From NCBI GenBank assembly GCA_039793685.1, contig JBDRAL010000095.1, forward strand, positions 62,001 through 126,000: a stretch of 64,000 bases of DNA, read 5' to 3'. Source of the DNA: JAAFHI01 sp039793685 (GTDB taxonomy: Bacteria; Acidobacteriota; Blastocatellia; Chloracidobacteriales; Chloracidobacteriaceae). Shown here in pieces: positions 57,308 to 64,000 of the stretch (positions within the stretch are counted from its first letter, which is position 1; each line of letters starts with the position of its first letter). The notes beneath the pieces were generated by a model that saw only the letters and a list, made by a program, of their open reading frames with translations, ran no database searches and was not told the origin of the DNA. The position numbers and the translations under genes are program-made.

Positions 57308-57440
57308 GGTGTCGGGTATCGGGTGTCGGGTTTCAGGTGAAAACCAGTCTCTCGTATTGAGTTCAACCGAAACCGCGCATTTGAACTTAAAATTCAAGAC
57401 TCTGCCTTGACCTGAAACCCGACACCCGATACCCGACACC
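57308..57440. repeat. Inverted pair of GTGTCGG heptad arms between convergent genes
   Basis: Left arm 57308-57338 starts 2 bases after the TPR stop; right arm 57411-57440 reaches the stop of the GDSL gene. Arms are 30 bases and nearly perfect complements. Confidence 0.9.
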
Positions 57441-58162
57441 TACTTCTTCACCGCTGGCACAATCAGCTCCACCCACCTGCCATACATCTTGCCCGACGGG
57501 TGCAGCCCGTCTTCGGCGAGGAGCGCCGGGTCGTTCACGGCTTCGCGCGAAATCGGCGTGATGTCGATGTACTTCGCGTGGGCGGCCTCGGTTTCCTCGC
57601 GGTTGACCCGGTTGTACCGGTCGATTTCGCCGCCTTCGTTGGCGCGTCCGCCTTCCTTCGCGAAGGGCGTCACGCACCAGTCGGGAATCGAGACGACGAT
57701 CACGCGCGACGGGTCGCCGCCCGCAAAGCCGACGGCGCGCTTGAGCAGGGCGCGGAATTCGCCGCGATACTGCTCGGCGTCGCGCTTGCGGTACTGGTTA
57801 TTGACGCCGATAAGCAGGGTGACGAGGTCGAAGGGGCCGGTCGGTCCGGCGGCGGTGATGGCCGCGTCGAGTTCATCGGTCGTCCAGCCGGTGCGGGCGA
57901 TGATCCACGGCGCGCCAAGGTCGTGGCCGTCTTTTTTCAGACGGGCGACAAGCTGGACCGGAAAGCGTTCGCTTTCGGCGACGCTTTCACCGATGGTGTA
58001 GGAATCTCCGAGCGCGAGATAGCGGGTCATGGGCGGTTTTGAAGGTGGAGCGGTTTTCTGCGGGTTGGCCCCGGCGCAGCCGATTGCGCCGGTCCAGAGG
58101 GCGAAGACGAGTGTGAGAAGTACGGTGAGTCGGTTCAGGCCGGGGAGGCAGGGGCGATCCAT
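57440..58162 (-). CDS. SGNH/GDSL hydrolase lipoprotein
   Basis: A 240-residue lipoprotein esterase-like enzyme. Signal with lipobox AIGC (Cys near residue 29). SGNH blocks: LALGDSYTIGES (Ser), Gly in RTGWTTDEL, Asn in LIGVNNQYR, and Asp-x-x-His in EDGLHPSG. Substrates in this family include lipids, acetylated glycans and peptides. ATG at 58162 begins the signal; the gene overlaps the upstream membrane-protein gene by 28 bases. The longer frame upstream is a shadow. Confidence 0.9.
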   Translation of the reverse strand: MDRPCLPGLNRLTVLLTLVFALWTGAIGCAGANPQKTAPPSKPPMTRYLALGDSYTIGESVAESERFPVQLVARLKKDGHDLGAPWIIARTGWTTDELDAAITAAGPTGPFDLVTLLIGVNNQYRKRDAEQYRGEFRALLKRAVGFAGGDPSRVIVVSIPDWCVTPFAKEGGRANEGGEIDRYNRVNREETEAAHAKYIDITPISREAVNDPALLAEDGLHPSGKMYGRWVELIVPAVKK

Positions 58163-59049
58163 TCGGGCGTCTCCGTTGGAGATTGCGGGGCGGGCGGGGG
58201 CAGGAGGCGTTCGCTGGTTTCGCTCACCCCGGCGTAAAACACAAGTTTCAGCCAGCTCCGCGCCAGAAAGGCCATCTGCTGGAGCATGAAGCCGATGGCG
58301 ATTGTGCCCCACGAGGTCTGCGGAAGGGCGGTCGCAGCGAAAGTAAGCGCGCCAACGATGGCGATCCACGCGGCCCAGGTCAGAAGGTACGGCCCGAGCA
58401 TCGCCGCCGGATGCCGACCGATGAGCAACAGGGTCGTTCCGAGTTGGCGGAAGGCGTTCCGATTCCCTTGGACGACGATTCCGACCTTCACATAATCGAA
58501 CAGCCAGCCGACCGCCCCGCAGCCGACGAGAAAAATGGCGAGCGTCGCCCAGTCCATCCAGAGCGTCTGGCCCTCGGCGGTGGCCCGTTCGGCTCGGCCG
58601 ACACTGAAGGAGAAGAAGGCGATGGTGACGACGAACACCGCAAGATAGGCCGCGGCCGACAGGATCGCCGCGCCGAGCAGCGGCAGGAAGTTGGCCCGGC
58701 AGTCATCGAGGAAGCCGGAAGTCCGTTTTGAAAACAGGCCCGCCGCGCCGCCCGTCAGATAAATATTGATGACGAGGTAGGTCGCGCCGACAAGCAGCAT
58801 CACCAACGTGAAACGGAACAGAAAATTACCCGCGCCGCCCGCCCGGACGGCAGCGGCGAGCCATTCGAAGTCGAGTCCCGGCTGACGCAAACGGTCGGAA
58901 AACACCGACCGGCCGTCCACCTGACGGATGAACAGATAGACCGGAAAGGCGGCGAGGGCGGCGAAGCCGAGATTGACGATCGTCAGCAGGACGACCCACT
59001 TCGGGTGTCCGGCGGCACGGCGCAGGCTGTTGAAGAAGACGGCAAGCAT
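58135..59049 (-). CDS. Polytopic membrane protein of unknown function
   Basis: A 304-residue protein with about six hydrophobic segments (20-45, 78-100, 122-148, 165-185, 215-235, 240-260). Soluble loops are basic on the inside (RNAFRQLGTTLLLIGRHP). It reads like the DUF4013 or glycerophosphoryl-diester-type membrane domains with the line LLVGATYLVINIYLTGGAAGLF. It ends in a Pro-rich tail (PPPAPQSPTETPEW). It is the first gene of a unit with the GDSL lipoprotein. Function unknown. Confidence 0.78.
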   Translation of the reverse strand: MLAVFFNSLRRAAGHPKWVVLLTIVNLGFAALAAFPVYLFIRQVDGRSVFSDRLRQPGLDFEWLAAAVRAGGAGNFLFRFTLVMLLVGATYLVINIYLTGGAAGLFSKRTSGFLDDCRANFLPLLGAAILSAAAYLAVFVVTIAFFSFSVGRAERATAEGQTLWMDWATLAIFLVGCGAVGWLFDYVKVGIVVQGNRNAFRQLGTTLLLIGRHPAAMLGPYLLTWAAWIAIVGALTFAATALPQTSWGTIAIGFMLQQMAFLARSWLKLVFYAGVSETSERLLPPPAPQSPTETPEWIAPASPA

Positions 59050-59270
59050 GGCTTCGGAACCGGAGCGAAAGGATTGAAACGAGGGCGGATGATAGCCCGT
59101 TCGGGCCTCGCGTCAACGGCCAAAACGTCCATCCGCCGGGGCGGATTTCACGGAAACGTATTTCCCTTGCACTTTTCCCTAAAGCGCGTAAACTAACCGA
59201 CTTGATTTTTGGAAGGTGGGCACGAGTGGCCCGCCTTCTCTGTATATGACCTTTTTTCCGGTGTTCCCGC
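59050..59270. promoter_or_regulatory. Divergent region before rimP
   Basis: No gene was found. A hairpin AAGGTGGGC/GCCCGCCTT lies near 59213-59235, 35 bases before the rimP start, and could be a leader structure for the rimP-nusA-infB operon. Confidence 0.4.
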
Positions 59271-59801
59271 TTGAACCAAAAGGTTTTCGACCTCATTGAA
59301 CGCATCGTGACGGCGGAAGGATTCGAGTTCGTCACCTGCGAAACTTCCGGCAACGCCAAGCAGCGCATTCTGCGTGTGGTCGTGGACCGCCCGGATGGAC
59401 TGACGCTCGAAAACTGCGCGGTTCTGAGCCGTCGGATCGGGGCAAAACTCGACGAGGAAGACGCCGTCGCCGCCGCCTACACCCTGGAGGTTTCCTCTCC
59501 CGGTGTCGAGCGCGGCCTCTATCGCCGGAAGGATTTCGAGCGCTTTGCCGGGCAACGGGTTAAGTTGAAAACAACCCATCCGCTCAATGGCCAGCGGAAT
59601 TTCCGGGGGATGCTGAATGGCGTCCGCGACGGGGAAGACCCGCTTGTTCTTCTGTCCGTGGCCCGCAAGGCCGGCGGCGAGGAAACGGTCGAGATTCCCC
59701 TCTCCGCCGTCGAAAAGGCCAACCTCGAGGTCAGTCTCGAAGAATTGTTTCAAGTCGCCAACGCGAAAGAGCAGCATAAAGAGAAAGGAACGCCGAGCTG
59801 A
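59271..59801 (+). CDS. rimP: Ribosome maturation factor RimP
   Basis: Needed for 30S subunit maturation. The 176 residues show the family lines GFEFVTCETSG, LRVVVDRPDGLTLENCAVLSR, YTLEVSSPGVERGL and RRKDFERFAGQ. The frame begins with TTG at 59271; no ATG is available before the conserved region and the Shine-Dalgarno sequence is poor. First gene of the usual rimP-nusA-infB cluster. Confidence 0.95.
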   Translation: MNQKVFDLIERIVTAEGFEFVTCETSGNAKQRILRVVVDRPDGLTLENCAVLSRRIGAKLDEEDAVAAAYTLEVSSPGVERGLYRRKDFERFAGQRVKLKTTHPLNGQRNFRGMLNGVRDGEDPLVLLSVARKAGGEETVEIPLSAVEKANLEVSLEELFQVANAKEQHKEKGTPS

Positions 59802-59851
59802 AACCCGACCGGTCGGATGACCGCCGAATTTCGCCGGAGAATACGCGCATT

Positions 59852-61357
59852 ATGTCGTTGCTGTCGGAAATGATCGAAACCCTGAGCCGGGACAAGAACA
59901 TCGACCGTCGCATCATCATCGAGGCGACGCAGGACGCGGTGACCGCCGCGGCCCGCAAGCATTTCAAGTCCCGCGAGAACCTGACTGCAATCTACAACGA
60001 GGAGACCGGGCAGCTCGAACTCTACGCCATCAAGCAGGTGACCGACGAAATCACCTCGCCCGAGACCGAAGTCTCGCTCGAAGAAGCCTTGCAGGCGGAT
60101 GAAACCGCCGAAGTCGGCGACATCCTCTATCAGCCGCGCCAGGAAGGACTTGAGGAAATGGGACGCATCGCGGCGCAGACCGCGAAGCAGATTATTTTCC
60201 AGAAAGTTCGCGAGGCGGAACGCGACAATGTGTACAACGAGTACATTGTACGCGTCGGCGAAATGCTCAACGGTATCGTAAAGCGTTTCGAGCGCGGCGC
60301 GATCATCGTGGACCTCGGCAAGGTGGAAGCGATTCTGCCGCGTTCCGAGCAGTCTCCCGCCGAGTCGTTTTCACAGAGCGACCGTCTGCGGGTGGTCATC
60401 AACGACGTGACCCGCGAGGCCAAGGGGCCGCAGGTGCAGGTGTCGCGCAGCAGCCCGGAACTGCTCCGGCGGCTGTTTGAAACGGAAGTGCCGGAAATCT
60501 ACGACGGGACGGTCGTCATCCGCGCGGCGGTGCGCGAGCCGGGCGACCGCGCCAAGGTGGCCGTGGCGTCCAACGATCCGGACGTCGATCCGGTGGGCGC
60601 CTGTGTCGGGATGAAGGGATCGCGCGTCCAGGCGGTCATCCGCGAACTGCGCGGCGAAAAGATCGACATCATCCCCTATTCGGAAGACCCGGTGGTCTTT
60701 GCGGCCAACGCCCTGTCGCCCGCGAAGGTCAGCAAGGTTCAGATCATCGACTTCCATCGTCAGCAACTGGAAGTCATCGTCGAGGATTCCCAGCTCAGTC
60801 TCGCCATCGGCAAGCGCGGCCAGAACGTCCGGCTCGCGGCCAAGCTCGTCGGCTGGAACATCGACATCCGCAGCGAAGGCGACATGAAGCGCGAAGTGGC
60901 AAATCAGATGCGCGCCCTGCTGTCGGACCCGAACGTCGCGCTGACCGACGTGGAAATCATCAACCCGGCTTATTCCCAGATTCTGTTCAATGCCGGCATT
61001 ACGACGCTCGACCAGCTTGCCAACAGTGATGTGAACAACATCGCGGGCATTCTGGACGTGAGCTTCGACGATGCCGTGGCGCTCATCGAGCAGGCCGGAC
61101 AACTGATTCAGGCCAACACGCCGGCGGCGGAAGAAGCCGCCGAAACGGACGAGGCCCCCGCCGAATCGACTGCCCCGGAAACGGAAGCGGTGGAGTCGGC
61201 CCCCGAAGCGACCGATGCGGACGTCGCTTCCGAACCGAACCCTGACGCCCCCGAGGCGTCCGCCGCGGCGGACGAGTCGGCGACGCAGGCCGAAACGCAG
61301 CCCGCCGACGGGGATGTGGCCGAGGAAACGGCCGTCCCGGACGAAGGCGGCAATTGA
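59852..61357 (+). CDS. nusA: Transcription elongation/termination factor NusA
   Basis: A 501-residue NusA. N-terminal RNA polymerase-binding domain (1-125, MSLLSEMIETLSRDKNIDR), S1 domain (about 130-200, GEMLNGIVKRFERGAIIVDLG), KH1 and KH2 (GACVGMKGSRVQAVIREL and LAIGKRGQNVRLAAKL), a helix-hairpin region (INPAYSQILFNAGITTLDQL), and an acidic C-terminal tail rich in Ala/Glu (about 435-501) that is longer than in E. coli NusA short forms. Located between rimP and infB; the small ylxR often found between nusA and infB is absent. Confidence 0.97.
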   Translation: MSLLSEMIETLSRDKNIDRRIIIEATQDAVTAAARKHFKSRENLTAIYNEETGQLELYAIKQVTDEITSPETEVSLEEALQADETAEVGDILYQPRQEGLEEMGRIAAQTAKQIIFQKVREAERDNVYNEYIVRVGEMLNGIVKRFERGAIIVDLGKVEAILPRSEQSPAESFSQSDRLRVVINDVTREAKGPQVQVSRSSPELLRRLFETEVPEIYDGTVVIRAAVREPGDRAKVAVASNDPDVDPVGACVGMKGSRVQAVIRELRGEKIDIIPYSEDPVVFAANALSPAKVSKVQIIDFHRQQLEVIVEDSQLSLAIGKRGQNVRLAAKLVGWNIDIRSEGDMKREVANQMRALLSDPNVALTDVEIINPAYSQILFNAGITTLDQLANSDVNNIAGILDVSFDDAVALIEQAGQLIQANTPAAEEAAETDEAPAESTAPETEAVESAPEATDADVASEPNPDAPEASAAADESATQAETQPADGDVAEETAVPDEGGN

Positions 61358-61426
61358 TCCGGCGTCGGGTCGAACGGCATGGCGTGAAGTCGTCCTGCCG
61401 TGGAGTGCGATTGCAAGGGAGCGTGC

Positions 61427-64000
61427 ATGTCAAAGGTCAGAGTTTACGATCTTGCGAAAGAGCTCAAGGTTGACAGTAAGAAGGTGATGGACGATCTGCG
61501 CCGTCTCGGCGTGGACGTGCGCGTCGCTTCCAACACCGTCGAGGATGATGTCGCCGATCGCGTGCGGCAGCAGTATTTCCCGAACCGGAAGGCGACCACC
61601 GCCTCGGCCCCGGGGCCGAAACTCATGAAGCATCCCGTCGGCGCGGCTCCCGCTCCGGAACAGCCGGCGCCGAGGCCGGTCGGAGCCAAGCTGTTCAAGG
61701 TGGCGAAGCCGCATCCGTCGGAAGAGGGCGCTGGTACGTCGTCGGCCCCCTCCGAACAGGCTTCCTATCCGCCGCCGTCGTCACCGACCATCACCGTGAC
61801 GCCGTTCAACATTCCGGCACCGACCCCGCCGCCGCCGACTCCACCGCCGGTTACCCAGCGCATTGTCTCGTTTGAGCCGGCCCCGCCCGCGCCGCCGACT
61901 CCGCCTCCGCCCGCACCGCCGACCCAGACCATGTCGCCGGTCGGCCGGGTGGTTCGTGAAATCCAGGTCCCGGCAACGCCGCCGCCGGCGCCGCCAGCCA
62001 GCGGTCCGTCGGCTCCGGTCCAGCCGCCCGCAGCAGCCGGTTCCGTCATCCGCAGCTTTACCGCTCCGGTCATGCCGCGCGAACGTTTCGCGCCGCCCCC
62101 GCCCACACCGCAGACCGGCCGCAACGACGGACCGCAGCGTGGCGGACGCCCGATGCCGGGTGGACGCACCGATGCTCCCGTGCAGCAGCCCGGCGGCGCA
62201 CCCGCCGTGCCCGGTCGCACGACCTACATTCCGTCTCAGGATCCGAACAACAAGGCAAAGGGCGGACGCGGCAAGCGGCGCCCGATGCCGGGCCGCCGGC
62301 AGGAGCAGGAAAAGCAGTTCGGTCGTCCCGATCGCTTCTCGCCTCCGGTCAAGGCCAAGCCGGTTTTCACCGAGTTCAAGCCGATCAAGGTGATGGAAGG
62401 CACGACGGTCAAGGAACTGGCCGAGAAACTCGAAGTCAAGCCCAAGGACATGGTCGCCGCGCTCTTCGGCAAGGGCATCATGGCGACGATCAACCAGACC
62501 ATTTCCGACGAAGCCATGCGCGAAGTGGCCCGGGAGTTCGGTTTTGAAGTGTCCATCGGCAATTTCGAGGACATGATCAATGACGAGCAGGATCTCATCG
62601 CCATCGAAACCGATGCGTTTGACGATCTCGAACCGCGCGCGCCCGTCGTGGCCGTCATGGGTCACGTCGACCACGGGAAGACGAGCCTGCTCGACGCCAT
62701 CCGCAACACTCGCGTGGCCGCGGGCGAAGCGGGCGGCATCACCCAGCACATCGGGGCCTACACGGTGAACGTGCCGGACCCGGACAACCCGGAACACAAC
62801 CGCCGTCTGGTCTTCCTCGACACGCCGGGACACGAAGCATTCACGATGATGCGCGCGCGCGGCGCGAAGGGCGCCGACGTGGCGGTCATTGTGGTCGCGG
62901 CGGACGACGGCGTGATGCCGCAGACCATCGAGGCCGTGGACCATGCCCGCGCGGCAGGCGTACCCCTCGTGGTCGCCATCAACAAGATCGACAAGCCGCA
63001 GGCAAATGTGGACCGCGTCAAGAACGGTCTTGCCGAAATCGGCCTCCAGTGGGACGGCTGGGGCGGCGACACCGTCATGGTCGAAATTTCGGCCAAGCAG
63101 CGCATCAATCTCGATGGCCTGCTCGAAATGATCCTGCTCACGTCCGACATCCTGAACCTCAAGGCGGCGACGAAGCGTCTTTCTTCGGGCGTCGTACTTG
63201 AAGCGCGTCTCGACAAGGGCCGCGGTTCGGTGGCGTCGGTGCTGGTTCAGCAGGGAACGCTCAAGGTCGGGGATCCGATCATCGTCGGGTTGCAGTTCGG
63301 CCGTGTTCGCGCGCTGATTGACGACCGTGGGCGGCAGGTCCAGGAAGCGGGGCCGTCAACGCCGGTGGAAGTCCTTGGTCTTCAGGGCGTTCCAAAGGCC
63401 GGCGATCTCTTCCAGGTGGTGACCGATCCGTCGAAGGCGCAGGAAATCGCGACCTTCCGGCAGTCCAAGTTCCGCATGACGCAGTTGATGAACAGCGCGG
63501 CACGCGGCCTGGAAGACGTGTTCGAGCAGATGAAGTCGGGCAACCTCAAGGAGCTGCTCGTCATTCTCAAAGCCGACGTGCAGGGTTCGGTGGAAGTGCT
63601 GCGCGACACGCTTCAGAAACTGTCGACCGAGAAGGTTTCGGTTCGCGTCATTCGCGCCGACGTGGGTGCGATTACGGAATCCGACGTCCTGCTCGCCTCG
63701 GCTTCGAACGACATGGCCCACACCTGCATCATCATCGGCTTCAACGTCCGCCCCGCCCCGCGCGTTTCGGACATCGCCAAGCAGGAAAAGGTCGATATCC
63801 GCCTCCACAGCATCATTTACAAGGTTGAGGAGGAAATGCGGAAGGCCATGCTCGGGATGCTCGACCCGCTCACCAAGGAAGTGCCCCTCGGCCGGGCGGT
63901 CGTCCGGCAGGTGGTCAAGATTCCGAAGGTCGGCAACGTCGGCGGCTGCTATGTCGAAGACGGCATCATCAAGCGGTCGGCAAAGGTCCGGATCATCCGC
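61427..64000 (+). CDS. infB: Translation initiation factor IF-2, cut by the window end
   Basis: 858 codons without stop to the window edge. IF2_N domain at 1-50 (KVRVYDLAKELKVDSKKVMDDLRRLG). A long Pro/Ala-rich linker (about 60-310) is low in complexity. A second IF2_N-like domain (about 318-375). G domain with GHVDHGKTSL near 411, GGITQHIGAY, DTPGHEAF and NKIDKP, then domains II and III and the start of IV (VGNVGGCYVEDGIIKR). The missing part should be a few tens of residues. GGGAGCGTGC precedes the ATG. Delivers initiator tRNA to the ribosome. Confidence 0.97.
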   Translation, partial: MSKVRVYDLAKELKVDSKKVMDDLRRLGVDVRVASNTVEDDVADRVRQQYFPNRKATTASAPGPKLMKHPVGAAPAPEQPAPRPVGAKLFKVAKPHPSEEGAGTSSAPSEQASYPPPSSPTITVTPFNIPAPTPPPPTPPPVTQRIVSFEPAPPAPPTPPPPAPPTQTMSPVGRVVREIQVPATPPPAPPASGPSAPVQPPAAAGSVIRSFTAPVMPRERFAPPPPTPQTGRNDGPQRGGRPMPGGRTDAPVQQPGGAPAVPGRTTYIPSQDPNNKAKGGRGKRRPMPGRRQEQEKQFGRPDRFSPPVKAKPVFTEFKPIKVMEGTTVKELAEKLEVKPKDMVAALFGKGIMATINQTISDEAMREVAREFGFEVSIGNFEDMINDEQDLIAIETDAFDDLEPRAPVVAVMGHVDHGKTSLLDAIRNTRVAAGEAGGITQHIGAYTVNVPDPDNPEHNRRLVFLDTPGHEAFTMMRARGAKGADVAVIVVAADDGVMPQTIEAVDHARAAGVPLVVAINKIDKPQANVDRVKNGLAEIGLQWDGWGGDTVMVEISAKQRINLDGLLEMILLTSDILNLKAATKRLSSGVVLEARLDKGRGSVASVLVQQGTLKVGDPIIVGLQFGRVRALIDDRGRQVQEAGPSTPVEVLGLQGVPKAGDLFQVVTDPSKAQEIATFRQSKFRMTQLMNSAARGLEDVFEQMKSGNLKELLVILKADVQGSVEVLRDTLQKLSTEKVSVRVIRADVGAITESDVLLASASNDMAHTCIIIGFNVRPAPRVSDIAKQEKVDIRLHSIIYKVEEEMRKAMLGMLDPLTKEVPLGRAVVRQVVKIPKVGNVGGCYVEDGIIKRSAKVRIIR

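Noticed and set aside
58045..58065. Third MITE end (GGAGCGGTTTTC)
   Set aside because: Single match inside the GDSL gene (signal-peptide linker region), without an inverted partner within 300 bases.
61781..62944. 387-codon antisense frame in infB, Arg/Gly-rich end
   Set aside because: Shadow of the Pro/Ala-rich linker and G domain of IF-2.

Overview
The window is about 60% G+C and densely coded. It carries roughly 59 protein genes on both strands (two of them cut by the window ends), one tRNA-Arg, and no rRNA, prophage, transposase or CRISPR array. The best guess for the source is a phototrophic acidobacterium of the Chloracidobacterium type (Blastocatellia). Three things point that way: chlorophyllide-reductase genes bchX and bchY (bacteriochlorophyll synthesis), an Oar-like TonB receptor with an N-terminal carboxypeptidase-regulatory domain (very common in Acidobacteriota), and zinc-ribbon Ser/Thr kinases. 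Arabinose-5-phosphate isomerase and an LptE-like lipoprotein indicate a Gram-negative, LPS-type envelope. The taxonomic call is inference.

Layout. 1-6.7 kb, minus strand: lipoprotein fragment, kdsD, a HEAT-like protein, a Uma2 nuclease, two tandem secreted paralogues and a royal-jelly/Yellow-type propeller. 6.9-16.5 kb: a secreted protein, a five-part TerD/TerB/HNH fusion, a PilT-like ATPase plus a methyltransferase-like protein, 3-methyladenine glycosylase, a DUF1015 protein, two small membrane paralogues and a 2OG-Fe(II) dioxygenase. 16.8-29.7 kb: a 50-residue RiPP-precursor-like peptide, dienelactone hydrolase, a B12-binding radical SAM protein, a GAF/GAF/PAS/GGDEF cyclase, an FtsX permease with a His/Asp-rich loop, an SDR, a PTPS-III-like pterin enzyme, hisH, a STAS protein, tlyA and a PIN toxin-antitoxin pair. 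29.7-41.6 kb: S9 peptidase, secreted proteins, a three-gene glycan operon (methyltransferase-GT2 fusion, methyltransferase, membrane glycosyltransferase), HtrA with a low-molecular-weight tyrosine phosphatase, and folK. 41.6-50.3 kb: pilT, a thioredoxin-fold protein, alpha/beta hydrolase, MerR-TipAS regulator, lptE, tRNA-Arg, bchY, bchX, pyrR. 50.4-64 kb: the Oar-like receptor, a kinase-FGE fusion, a TPR protein, a GDSL lipoprotein, a membrane protein, then rimP-nusA-infB running off the end.

The most striking structure lies between the genes. At least fourteen intergenic regions hold short degenerate tandem repeats with a strict 7-base period, built from several unrelated heptads (GTGTCGG, GGTTAGT, GTCTGGA, GATCAGG, GAAGATT and others). 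They almost always form inverted pairs around an unrelated centre. In every pair the left arm on the plus strand is the G-rich (purine-leaning) one and the right arm the C-rich one. Arms match within a locus but usually differ from neighbouring loci. They abut start codons in place of a Shine-Dalgarno sequence, and some enter reading frames: the glycosylase at 12.7-13.4 kb has repeat-encoded residues at both ends. A second, separate family has GAGCRGTTTTC terminal inverted repeats (two copies, 78 and 170 bp). Two perfect long hairpins flank bchX.
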